The notes beneath the pieces were generated by a model, which had not been told where the DNA came from, did no database searches, and saw nothing but the letters and a program-made list of their open reading frames with translations. Shown piece by piece: positions 1 through 8,652 of a stretch of DNA of 57,283 nucleotides (its first letter is position 1; each line of letters opens with the position of its first letter). The stretch comes from an uncultured Pseudovibrio sp. (lineage in GTDB: Bacteria; Pseudomonadota; Alphaproteobacteria; Rhizobiales; Stappiaceae): assembly GCA_947496145.1 (NCBI GenBank), contig CANMBS010000034.1, positions 1 through 57,283 of the forward strand, read 5' to 3'. Position numbers and translations under genes: made by a program.

Positions 1-2
1 GC

Positions 3-413
3 GGTCTGACGACCAAAATCCATGCTATCGTGGATGCTGACGGCCTGCCTGTCACGCTGGAGCTGAGTGCAGGTCAGGTTCATGACAGCAAACCTGCCCT
101 GCAAATGCTGAAGGGCGTACAAGAAGGTTGCACCATCCTTGCCAACAAAGCCTATGACAGCGACGCCCTGCGCAATATGGCAAAAGACAAGAACGCATGG
201 GCCAACATCCCGCCAAAGGTGAACCGGAAGAAAGTCTTTTCATTTTCAAAGTGGGTATACCGCCAACGCAACCTGGTTGAACGCTTCTTCGCAAAGATAA
301 AGCAATACAGAGGCATAGCCACACGCTGCGACAAAGATCCTGCCAATTTCCTTGCCACAATCAAACTGGCTGCAACAAGGTTATGGATTAGGAGTTATGA
401 GTCTGCGCTCTAG
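3..413 (+). CDS. IS5-family transposase, C-terminal part (runs in from left edge)
   Basis: The reading frame is open from base 3 and the start lies outside the window. The visible protein begins with a GLTTKIHAI stretch and has a YDSD block, a PPKVNRKK segment and a final RNLVERFFAKIKQYRGIATRCDK block. These match the second half of IS427-group IS5 DDE transposases, with the last catalytic glutamate in the LVERFF motif. No internal stop is seen. The stop codon sits almost at the presumed end of the element. The copy differs in sequence from the IS5-family element at 14.0-14.9 kb. Whether the whole element is intact cannot be judged. Confidence 0.85.
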   Translation, partial: GLTTKIHAIVDADGLPVTLELSAGQVHDSKPALQMLKGVQEGCTILANKAYDSDALRNMAKDKNAWANIPPKVNRKKVFSFSKWVYRQRNLVERFFAKIKQYRGIATRCDKDPANFLATIKLAATRLWIRSYESAL

Positions 414-460
414 AGTTTTCACAGTGCAATGAAAGGCAGCAAAGTCCGCGACTCACCAAA

Positions 461-2299
461 TCAATTGTACTGCGTGCTGACTTTTTTCGCTGTGACGCGA
501 TCCCGCAGAGCTTGTGCCTTCTTCTTTTTCTCGACAGCCGCCTCTCCTCCGGCAGTGTCTTTGTAAAGGCGTAGGCATTCCTCTTCTTCGTCGCTGCTTT
601 TTTGCAAGGCTGTATCACTGTAGTTCTTGCGATCAGGCGCTTTGAGAAGTTTGTAATAGAGCCAGTAGTAACGAGAGCCTTCCTTCAGGTAGCTCACAGA
701 TTTGCTGATGATCTCAGTAAAGTATTTGGAATAAAAGATGAAAGGATTTTCCAGTGGCAGTGTGCTGCGTCTGTCTTTACGGTATTTCAGGCGGAAGAAG
801 CCGCCTTCTAAGGGGTGGACACCCTCCAATTTCACCATGAGATAGAAAAATAGCATCAAAAAGAGCTTATTACTTGGGCGCCCTTTAGGGTGAGTTGCAG
901 CTCTTCGCAGGACCCTCTCAATATGCTCTGGTGAGTAATAAGTCATCCATGCTTCCAGATACACATTTTCCCATTCCTCATCGCTCATCTTGTCATGATG
1001 CGCGACCCGGTGGTTCAGGTCGTATTTATTGAGGTCTTCGTCCATCCATATGTTTTTACGATGTAAACTCAGATGATCTTCAGAGCCGGGAAGGGGAGTC
1101 AGATAGAAGAACTCTAGCAGATCCAGCGGCAGTTCCTTTTTGATAATCTCGATATCCCGCAGGATGCTTTCACGGGTATCAGAGGGAAATCCAAGGATAT
1201 AACCTGCATATGTTGTTGCGCCGTGTGCGCGCCATTCCTGTAACATCTCGCGATATTCAGTAATCTTGTTCTGGCGCTTCTTCGCTGCGAGCAGGTTGTC
1301 TGGATTGATGTTCTCCAAACCAATAAATACCCGGGTTACGCCTGCCGCACACGCTTTTTCAATGAACCGGTCAATACGGTGGCACAGGGTATCAACCTGA
1401 ATGATGAACTTGATATTGAACCCATGGTGCTGACGAAGCTCAATGATGCGATCAAACAGCGCTTCCCAATCCTTGTTTCGCGCAAAGTTATCGTCAGTGA
1501 TAAAGAACCGATTGATACCCTGCGTGTAATTGCGGCGAATAATGCGCTCAACATCATCCGCTGATCGACTGCGGCTCTTGCGGCCTTGTACGTTGATGAT
1601 GGTGCAAAAAGAACATTGATAGGGACACCCACGACCCAGATCGAAAGAGGAATGTGATCCAGCCGTCCGGATGATGTGCTTTTGCGGTAAAATCGGATCG
1701 GGTTGACTGTCTAAATTGGGCAGATCATTCATGAAGTTATAGAGCGGCTTCAGGGTGCCATGCAGTGCATCTTCCAAAACTTCATCGAGCCGCTGGTTTT
1801 CGGCTTCACCAGCAAAAAATGAAATGCCCTCATCTTGCGCGTCGATAATCTGCTGCGGAATCTCAGGAAGCATTGAGACACAGCCTGATATGTGAAAGCC
1901 GCCAATGCACACCTGAATATTCAGCGCTCTGAACTGGCGTGCCAGATCAAGTGCCCTTGGAAACTGGTTGGATTGCACGCCCGCCAATGCGATCAAAGCA
2001 CCACTGCCATCCTTGTGCACCATCCTGGCAATACGCTCAGGCTTCACCCGCTTGTTCGTTTCATCATAACTGTGAAGCTTAAGCTCGACGGCTTCTCCCA
2101 GTGCCTTCCTGTTCTGACAATCCTCTGCCAGTCCATAAAGGCAAGCAAGTGTGTTGGAAGGAATGGCAGAACGGAGCCACTGAATAGGGTAGCCCTCATC
2201 ATCGTAATGCGTGGGTTTAATGAGTATGAAGTGGAACTTCCTAGGGTTCTTCTGGGGAATTTCCCGTGATTTTCTGCAAACTTCATAGTGAATGCTCAT
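461..2299 (-). CDS. B12-binding-domain radical SAM protein
   Basis: A 612-residue protein with the radical SAM cluster motif CPYQCSFC (Cys225, Cys229, Cys232), which binds a 4Fe-4S cluster and splits S-adenosylmethionine. The roughly 200 residues before it (IKPTHYDDEGYP near 28-38, then a GVQSNQFPRALDLARQF and CIGGFHISG stretch) resemble the cobalamin-binding Rossmann-like domain of class B radical SAM enzymes. The C-terminal 150 residues are rich in aromatic and basic residues and end in a lysine-rich tail. The substrate is unknown; methylation of an unactivated carbon is typical for this class. It stands alone between an IS5 tail and an IS481 remnant with no partner gene. The start is not certain: no strong ribosome site is visible, and translation could begin later in the N-terminal leader, before the KFHFILIKP stretch. 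Confidence 0.85.
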   Translation of the reverse strand: MSIHYEVCRKSREIPQKNPRKFHFILIKPTHYDDEGYPIQWLRSAIPSNTLACLYGLAEDCQNRKALGEAVELKLHSYDETNKRVKPERIARMVHKDGSGALIALAGVQSNQFPRALDLARQFRALNIQVCIGGFHISGCVSMLPEIPQQIIDAQDEGISFFAGEAENQRLDEVLEDALHGTLKPLYNFMNDLPNLDSQPDPILPQKHIIRTAGSHSSFDLGRGCPYQCSFCTIINVQGRKSRSRSADDVERIIRRNYTQGINRFFITDDNFARNKDWEALFDRIIELRQHHGFNIKFIIQVDTLCHRIDRFIEKACAAGVTRVFIGLENINPDNLLAAKKRQNKITEYREMLQEWRAHGATTYAGYILGFPSDTRESILRDIEIIKKELPLDLLEFFYLTPLPGSEDHLSLHRKNIWMDEDLNKYDLNHRVAHHDKMSDEEWENVYLEAWMTYYSPEHIERVLRRAATHPKGRPSNKLFLMLFFYLMVKLEGVHPLEGGFFRLKYRKDRRSTLPLENPFIFYSKYFTEIISKSVSYLKEGSRYYWLYYKLLKAPDRKNYSDTALQKSSDEEEECLRLYKDTAGGEAAVEKKKKAQALRDRVTAKKVSTQYN

Positions 2300-2435
2300 A
2301 ATTATTGCCTTTATAACGCAGAGCGACGGGGATTAAGCTGTTTTTAGCGCCACTCGGAATGAGTACTCTGCGTAAACTAGGGAGTTTTATTGGCTGGGGA
2401 GCCATTCAATTTTGGAGTAGCTTGATAGAAAGAAA

Positions 2436-2456
2436 AGGCTATTTGGGAAATAGCCT
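2436..2456. terminator. Rho-independent terminator-like hairpin
   Basis: A perfect 9-bp stem (AGGCTATTT / AAATAGCCT) with a GGG loop is followed on the + strand by ATATTTTT. On the minus strand it is followed by TTTTCTTTC, so it could work both ways. It lies upstream of the minus-strand radical SAM gene and may insulate it. Confidence 0.6.
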
Positions 2457-3056
2457 ATATTTTTCAATAGGCATTACGAATCCACTCGAATATTCGTCAC
2501 TCATAATCCGTGGATGCTCAAACACTTCACGATGAGTTTTCCTTCCAGTTGTTCAGAAGCAAATATGTCGGCGAACTTCGTAGCAGTCAGCGCAGTCGCT
2601 CGCCACCTGACTTGAACAGCAAGGCGTGTAAGGCAGGCAGAGTCTGTCAGCGAAGTTGATCAAACGTTCGGACGAGGCCGACATCGGGATCTGAAGCCGC
2701 TTGCTTTAGCAAAGTTGAACTCAACTATTGGCTAAAAGGTCCAATGCCCGCTGTGTGGCCCTTCGACACAAGCAACAGCCTCTCGCTTAGCTCAGTTCCC
2801 GCAGCGCTATGAATGACCGCTTTTCCGCACTTCAGTTATTAGCTCACCACGCAGAGAGGCGACTTCGGGTCAACGGGGAGCATCCCAGTATGATAGTTTA
2901 CTACTCAGTATTGAACTTTATTACTCGCCAAAAAAAATGCGCTCTAAGGCAGGTTTGCAACAGAACCCATAAAGTAAATAATGTAAAATTTAAGGGACCC
3001 TGCGACAGTTACATGCCAGCAGGGTCAAACTTAGGACGACTAGCTGTGGAATCTGA
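2457..3056. other. Gene-free stretch with IS debris
   Basis: About 600 bases without a convincing gene. An open frame of about 90 codons exists on the + strand (2809-3081) but has no recognisable protein character or ribosome site. The stretch contains one IS6-type terminal repeat (2954-2967) and a small hairpin with GACCCTG / CAGGGTC arms (2996-3024). It seems to be decayed insertion-sequence and flanking DNA. Confidence 0.5.
2954..2967. repeat. Orphan IS6-family-like terminal repeat
   Basis: TTTGCAACAGAACC matches 13 of 14 bases of the right end of the IS6-family element at 16170-16183 (TTTGCGACAGAACC), and is the usual IS6-type end. No transposase is next to it, so it looks like the scar of a deleted copy. 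Confidence 0.5.
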
Positions 3057-3708
3057 TCAAATTGTTTCATTTAGAGCCTGAATTGGAGTTTGATAGTTAA
3101 TACCCATATGGGTGCGTTGAGTGTTGTAGCAGTTCAACCATCTGGGCAGATCCTGCGTTCTGGCTTTTGAGGATTTGAAGGGAAGAGCATAGGCCTATTC
3201 GCGCAACATGGTTTGAATGAAGCGTTCAGCCTTTGCGATTGCTTGTAATGCGATGACCGTGCCCTTCAAAGCGCCCCAGTTTCTTGATGTCCAGATGTAA
3301 TAGCTCCCCCGCCCGTTCGCGTTGATAGCGTCGCACACGTGGCTTTGGATCAAGAGCCTTCAATTTACCAAGACCTGCGAGCTTCAACCAGGCTGCAACT
3401 GTCGAGCGGGCAAGATCGAGCTTGGTCGCGATCTCTTGTGCCGTCAGACGGTAGTCCTTGCGAAGTTGTTCAGCTTTCTTGCGCCACCAGCTGGCCTGTA
3501 CAGCAGCAGACCCTGGCCGAGATGAGCGGTTCTCCAGACTGGTCCATCCTTCTGCCAGATAGCGGCCAATCCATTTGCGCACCGTGCGAACACTGACTGC
3601 AAACGACCAGGCAACCTGTTCAACCGGCTGCCGCTACTCCAGCACTCATTTTACCATCTGCTCTCGACTATACGACGTGGTTCGGGCATTCTTATGCAGG
3701 TTGTTCAT
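3057..3708 (-). pseudogene. IS481-family transposase pseudogene
   Basis: The start (MNNLHKNARTT) is followed by two premature stop codons, seen where the + strand copy at 57134 has CGA (Arg) and CAG (Gln). The helix-turn-helix region then stays open (VRTVRKWIGRY, LTAQEIATKLDLARSTV) up to EGHGHRITSNRKG. At that point the central part with the first catalytic aspartates is missing and the frame jumps to the C-terminal block AERFIQTMLRE. That block has a further TAG stop and then the end segment WLNCYNTQRTHMGINYQTP. The gene cannot make an active transposase. Confidence 0.85.
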
Positions 3709-3787
3709 CTCATGGATCTCTTGTGTTGTTTTGTGGTGAAACCAACATCAAGCATCTAAACGCGATGAACAACCTCTTCAGTGAACA
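3057..3787 (-). mobile_element. Decayed, internally deleted IS481-family element
   Basis: The left end (TGTTCACTGAAGAGG, read on the minus strand, outer base 3787) is the same as that of the + strand copy starting at 57055. About 150 bases inward from this end the two copies are nearly identical. The right end was not found and may be lost. With about 0.73 kb left, the copy is shorter than a usual 1.1-1.3 kb IS481 element. It interrupts the kdgK-like gene at 3788. Confidence 0.8.
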
Positions 3788-4265
3788 CACCTAGAGTGTT
3801 ACTTTCACGTGCAATCTCAATGCCTTTAAACACTGCATCGCACGAGCTGTCACTGATAGCGCAGGTGATGGCAGAGGCGTGAAACAGCTTGGCTGCTTTG
3901 ATTGCATCAACTGGCATATGGGTTGGGTTCACCAAAGAAGACGCAGAGCCTTTTCGTGCAAATGTGAAGTGATGCCCTCGCTGATCATGAGAGATAAAGT
4001 AACCCCCCGTTGGGGCCCTGGCGTTGCGTACAACAAGGTCCGCATTGACGCCTTCATTTGCTCAAAGCTCAACAAACTTGTCACCGAATACATCAGCACC
4101 AAGATGCGCTAGCATGGCAACGCTCGCACCCTGACGGGCGGCACTACACGCAAGGTTGGAGGCATCACCGCCAAAACCACTCAGATAATCGGGACCGCTT
4201 TCAACTCCCTTAGCCTGATTAAATTCAAACAACGGCTCGCCAAAACTAATAATATCTGTAATCAT
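3788..4265 (-). pseudogene. kdgK: 2-keto-3-deoxygluconate kinase (PfkB family), truncated
   Basis: The N-terminus (MITDIISFGEPLFEFNQ, then YLSGFGGDASNLACSAARQGASV) is that of a PfkB sugar kinase, with the GG substrate-binding motif. KdgK phosphorylates 2-keto-3-deoxygluconate, the step after mannonate dehydratase. Codon 68 is TGA (EL-stop-ANEGVNADLV); the same frame then continues with recognisable kinase sequence (GGYFISHDQRGHHFTFARKGSAS). It is cut after IARESNTLGV by the IS481 end at 3787. The ATP-binding and catalytic C-terminal half is absent from the window. It belongs to the minus-strand hexuronate operon with the broken uxuA and uxuB upstream. Confidence 0.8.
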
Positions 4266-4366
4266 TGGGAGCTCCCATTCCCCTGTATAGTTTTTATTTG
4301 ATTGCTATCAGTTCCCTATGCTCAATCCGGCAGCTTTTAATAGCAAATTGTGTATTTTGGGAAAGG

Positions 4367-4389
4367 TGAGCCATCCTGCAAATGGCTCA
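4367..4389 (-). terminator. Hairpin between broken uxuA and broken kdgK
   Basis: Arms TGAGCCAT / ATGGCTCA with a 7-base loop, followed in the minus direction by CCTTTCCC. It has no true T-run, so it may be a weak terminator or an RNA-processing hairpin. Confidence 0.35.
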
Positions 4390-4400
4390 TCTTCCTCATC

Positions 4401-5574
4401 TTACTTTTTTGCCCGGAATGCACGAACAGTCGTTTCAACACCGCGCAACTCAGCAAGGCCGCGCTGTCGTCCGATTGCCGGATAATCGGGGGCAGATTTT
4501 GTTCTCAAATTAGATAGCATTGCGTGACTATGATCCGGGCGCATGGGTATACGATCACTCCAGCCTTCAGCGCGGCGGCGTTCCTCCTCTTCCACAAGAG
4601 CTGAGATAACGCCCACCATATCAACATCACCTGCGAGATGATCTGCTTCATGGAAGCTCGCTTGATTTGCTTCGCGCTAAGTAGACCGCAAATGCACGAA
4701 ATGAATGCGGTCACCTTACTGCTGCACCATTCCTACAAGATCATTGCCCGCACGCACACCCAGACAACCGGTACAGTAAGTAAATCCGTTGGCGATGTGA
4801 TCAACTGCTTTAGAGATGTATGCGTAATCTGCCTCTGTTGAACAGATGCTTGGCAAACCGAGTAGCGGGCGTGGCGGATCATCTGGGTGGATCGCCATGA
4901 CGCTTCCTGTCTTAATGCATACCGGAATTACCTCTTGCAGGAACAGAGCCAGATTTTCGCGGAGCTTGCCAGCGTCAATACCCTCACATGTCGTTAGTTG
5001 GTCTCTGAGCTGTTCAACAGTGTAGCTTTCCTCAGAGCCTGGAAGTCCTGCAATAATGGTTCTGATGAGTTTTTGCTTTGAAACATCATCCATCCTGGTA
5101 AAGGCAGCTTCAGCTCGCTTGTATTTTTCAGCTGTGTATTCTGCTTCCGCACCATCGCGTATAACGATAAACAGGTCAAAAGCTGCAAACACATCTGCGT
5201 CAAAACACAGGCAAGTTGCACCGGTTTCCAGTTCATAGTATAAATCGGTGCGGGTCCAGTCCAGAATCGGCATGAAATTGTAGCAAATTTTTATAATGCC
5301 ACAGGCTGCAAGATTGCGGATAGACTGCTTGTAAGCTTTCAAACGCGCCACTACGGGTTTTGATTTCCTCGTGAACCGGGACGCTCTCAACAACAGACCA
5401 AACGAGGCCTGCTGCTTCAATCTCTGCTTTCCGCTTCATAACTTCTTCAACTAGCCACACAATCCCATTGGGAATGTGATGCAATGCAGAAACGATGCCT
5501 GTGGCACCTGCCTGACGGATCTCAGCTAAACTTACAGGATCATTCGGGCCATACCAACGCCAAGTTTGTTCCAT
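4401..5574 (-). pseudogene. uxuA: D-mannonate dehydratase pseudogene (second uxuA copy)
   Basis: The sequence aligns from end to end with the intact uxuA at 11874-13103: [16 protein letters not shown] at the start, [37 protein letters not shown] and [12 protein letters not shown] towards the end. A frameshift near 5335 separates the first 80 residues from the rest. Two stop codons then interrupt the last third (TAA at 4716 after GMVQQ and TAG near 4677 after VHLRST). UxuA dehydrates D-mannonate to 2-keto-3-deoxygluconate. With an intact paralogue 6 kb upstream, this copy was free to decay. It follows uxuB in the minus-strand operon. Confidence 0.9.
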
Positions 5575-5606
5575 GATTGTTCTTTATCTTCTAGTATTGA
5601 ATACAT

Positions 5607-5671
5607 GAGGGCTGCGTTGTAAAAAACAGAACTAACACAGCCCTCCCGATAGAAAGCGGGTCGATCGGGAG
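5607..5671 (-). terminator. Two overlapping hairpins between broken uxuB and uxuA
   Basis: CTCCCGAT / ATCGGGAG (5643-5671) and GAGGGCTG / CAGCCCTC (5607-5645) share bases and exclude each other. The second encloses an A-run (TTTTTT on the minus strand). Such an arrangement can end or attenuate transcription, but no leader peptide is seen. Confidence 0.4.
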
Positions 5672-5700
5672 TTTGATCCCAATTGTGAGTTTTTAACTCG

Positions 5701-6875
5701 CTAGGTCTGCAATGGCTTGAGCCAGCGCTGAGGCATTTTCATGGTGCCATCAGAGGCAATCTGCCAGGTGCGGTGCTTTAGCCGAGAGTTGGCAAACCGA
5801 TTCAGCAGCATATCAGCATATTCGACTAAATCCACATCACCCGGAACATCAAGAGTAGGACACTGCTCATCAATCATAAGCTTGCGGGTTTCAGCCCGAA
5901 ACGTTTCATCCGCCATGCAGTCAGAGATTGTCTCTTTGCCAGCAAGAAAACCGAGATACGCAAGGAAGGAGTGAGAACCATTCAATGTGCGTAGCTTCAT
6001 GTCTTCAAATGGTTCCACATCAGCAACCAGCTGCGCACCAGCTTTTTCCCCATCCAGGGCGCCCGGCTTTAAAGTTGTCTTCAATAACCCACTGGCGGAA
6101 TGGCTCGCAAATGATACCGTTCAGATCAAGCTGGCCCCCAAGCTGATCCTGAATTCGGGGTCGGGACTCATCGGTGAGTGCTGGTACAATCCGGTCAACC
6201 AATGTGGATGGGAAGGAAACATTTTCCTCAATCCATGTAGACGGATCATCCGCAACTCTGGCTGCAAATTCGCGCACTGCAATACCAGTCGACACACCGT
6301 TGTTGGGCAGATTATCACAGGACATTATAGTGATTGGGCCGTTGCCCAGCTCACGGCGTTTTGCAAGACCCGCAACGATCAGGCCAATGGCGGTTTTGGG
6401 GTTGGTTGGTGACTTCAGATCCTCCTGAACCCACAAGTTATCAGTGTCCAGAGCACCGTTCTTAACACAGTATCCTTTTTCGGTCACAGCCAGAGAGATG
6501 ATTTTCAGCTGTTCCTCTGCAAAACCATCAATAATCGCCTGTACACCATCACGAGCAACGTGCTGTGCCTCGCAAACGACACCTAGCAGACGTGTGTTAG
6601 TGCTTTCATCACAGGTTTCAACCAGTGTGTACAGGTGGTCGTTTTCTGCAAGCCTGTCGAACAGTTCTGCGGTGCCAAACAGCTCTATAGCCCGCAATCC
6701 CCAATCCCCCCTCAGCTTCAAGAGCTTCATGCAGGTGCATTGCAGTATGAGCACGGGCAAATGCACCAAACCCGATATGAGCGATACGTGGCTTCAGCAC
6801 TTTCCGGTCATAACCGGGTTGTTTAACATTTGCGGGAAGGGCCTCAAGATCAAGCCTCGTGAATTCAACGGACAT
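5701..6875 (-). pseudogene. uxuB: Fructuronate reductase / mannitol dehydrogenase family pseudogene
   Basis: The N-terminus (MSVEFTRLDLEALP, then IAHIGFGAFARAHTAMHLHEAL) is the Rossmann NAD site of the long-chain mannitol dehydrogenase family, to which UxuB (D-fructuronate to D-mannonate) belongs. Later blocks are SCDNLPNNGVSTG, FPSTLVDRIVP and RTLNGSHSFLAYLGFLAG. A one-base change in a run of six C (6706-6711, + strand) shifts the frame near residue 55, and a second shift lies near 6065. The last frame stops after MPQRWLKPLQT, about 70-90 residues short of a full-length family member. The gene is broken in three ways. Confidence 0.88.
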
Positions 6876-6993
6876 GTAATTGTTCTCCTACCTAAACAGT
6901 GCAAAGCATGTGTTTGGTTCTAGGATGCATTAGGATTGACAGATAGAGAGGATGGCCAGATCTGATTTGTAGTTAGTCACCCTTCGCAGAGGA

Positions 6994-7470
6994 TCAGGCC
7001 TCCAGTAAATTGCGATGCACTTTCACAATCGCCTTGCGACACGTAGCTGTGCCACTTGGGGCTGCGCACAAAGGGCGGTGCAGTTCGCCTGGATAGAAGA
7101 TCGCAAAGTCAAACGGCATCAGCTCAATGAACGTTTCTTCGGCAATTTCCTGCGTAAAGGCGACGTCCTTTTCAACAAGCATGTCTTCGCTCACCTCATT
7201 ATGCGGCTTGTGCCCCCAACCTATGACTTCATGGCCTTCCAGTAGAACTTGAATGTCTATGTATTCATTGTGAAATTCCACAGGTCGCTTTTCAGTTGCT
7301 TCTGTCTCTGCTTCAACCACCACTATAAACAGATCATCCCCTTCAAGAAGGTGGCGACCCAGTTCGGGCCCATCTGCAATAAAAGCCTTGGCCCGAGTGA
7401 TAATGTCTGTCAATTCTGGCTGGAGGTACGGAATGATGTCGAGATTTTCTAGATTTGCAGAGAGCAGTAT
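6994..7470 (-). pseudogene. YhcH/YjgK/YiaL-family protein with a lost start codon
   Basis: The protein belongs to the YhcH/YiaL (DUF386) cupin-like family linked to sugar-acid and sialic-acid catabolism. Typical blocks are PVEFHNEYIDIQVLLEGHEVIGWG, FAIFYPGELHRPLCA and KAIVKVHRN, with metal-binding type His and Glu residues. The family N-terminus (LLSANLENLDIIPYLQPEL) is intact in frame, but the codon where ATG is expected is ATA (7468-7470). It directly follows a TAA stop and has an AAGG ribosome site at proper distance. A TTG at 7413 could start a version lacking 19 residues. Probably a recent start-codon loss, in keeping with the decay of its neighbours; use of ATA or CTG is not excluded. 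Confidence 0.65.
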
Positions 7471-7543
7471 TTAGATCGCCTTAGTTTTATTTTGGGGAGA
7501 TTAGAATTCTGTTTACTGCTTTTCTCTGCGAGTTAGTTAAGAA

Positions 7544-8575
7544 CTACTCTGCCACAATTGTCAGTTTGGTAGCAGATCCGCCTGTGACGGCGCGGTCGAA
7601 GGCGGCATTAGCTTTTGATAACGGGTAGCTGCCTGAAAGGATGGGGGAAAGATTGATCTTTTGGCGAACGATCAGGTCGACGGCGTGTTTAAATTCCTGA
7701 TGAAAACGGAATGAACCGCGGTAATCCAGTTCTTTGACCATGACAGCATTTAAGTTTGCCTGCCCCTTCATAGCTGGCAAGGTGCCAACCTGAACCACAG
7801 TTCCCTTGCGTTTTACCAGCTCAATGCAGTCTGCCAGAGCAGGTTCGACCCCTGCTGCTTCAAAACAAACATCGATGGAACCGAGAAGCTCTTGTTTGTG
7901 GTCCAATGGTTGTGCTGAATCTATTGTGCAGTCGACACCAATGTTGTTTGAAGTGGTTCTGGCAAACTCAGAGAGATCGGAAAGCGCAACAAAACTTGCA
8001 CCGGCTTCTTTTGCCGCCAGAGCAATAAACTGGCCGATGGTGCCGCCCCCTGCGACAAGTACCCGTTTGCCGAACAGCGGGCCAGCGCGATTGATTGCGT
8101 GCAAGGCGACGGAGAGCGGTTCAGCGCAGGCTAGCTGTTCAACCGGAATGCCTTGAGGCACCGGATGGCACTGATGGTTCTGTACGAGGAAGTATTCCTT
8201 CATCATGCCTTGGCTGTGAGGGAACCGTGAAGCAGAACCCATGAAACCATTGTTGGAACACAGGTGGTTGTCTCCATCAAGGCAGTGCTGGCATTGGCCG
8301 CAGGTTTTGGATGGGTTGATGACAACCAGTTGACCAACTGTGAGCCTCTCAACACCCTCTCCCAGAGCTTCAATATATCCGCAGGCTTCGTGACCCGGAG
8401 TGAGAGGTTCACGAATTGTGAATGCACCGCATGCGCCAGACTTGTAGTAGTGAATATCTGAACCGCAAATACCTACAGCGGCCATTTTGATAAGAACTTC
8501 ACCAGGGCCAGCTTCAGGCTGTGGTTGTTCTGTGACGCCCTTTTTTTCTTTTGTTTCAATAGAAAAACTCAGCAT
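7544..8575 (-). CDS. idnD: L-idonate 5-dehydrogenase-like zinc alcohol dehydrogenase
   Basis: A 343-residue medium-chain zinc dehydrogenase. GICGSDIHYYKSG holds the catalytic-zinc cysteine, GHEACG the histidine, and CGQCQHCLDGDNHLC the four cysteines of the structural zinc. VLVAGGGTIGQFIALAAKEAG is the NAD(P)-binding Rossmann motif. The combination with the YKSGACG segment is typical of L-idonate 5-dehydrogenases, which oxidise L-idonate to 5-ketogluconate; other sugar acids or polyols are possible. It lies 77 bases after dctM on the same strand, so the TRAP transporter probably supplies its substrate. No defect is seen, unlike the genes further downstream. Confidence 0.85.
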   Translation of the reverse strand: MLSFSIETKEKKGVTEQPQPEAGPGEVLIKMAAVGICGSDIHYYKSGACGAFTIREPLTPGHEACGYIEALGEGVERLTVGQLVVINPSKTCGQCQHCLDGDNHLCSNNGFMGSASRFPHSQGMMKEYFLVQNHQCHPVPQGIPVEQLACAEPLSVALHAINRAGPLFGKRVLVAGGGTIGQFIALAAKEAGASFVALSDLSEFARTTSNNIGVDCTIDSAQPLDHKQELLGSIDVCFEAAGVEPALADCIELVKRKGTVVQVGTLPAMKGQANLNAVMVKELDYRGSFRFHQEFKHAVDLIVRQKINLSPILSGSYPLSKANAAFDRAVTGGSATKLTIVAE

Positions 8576-8652
8576 GGGTATTTAAACATTCCAAAGAAGG
8601 AATGCTCCTTTTTTGATCTGTGAGGAGGTGGTGGGGCAGGGCCTCACCAATT

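Noticed and set aside
2809-3081. Open frame of 90 codons on the + strand
   Set aside because: No ribosome site, no protein-like composition, runs over IS6 and IS481 debris.
3879-4112. Open frame of 77 codons on the + strand
   Set aside because: It is the antisense of the broken kdgK gene.
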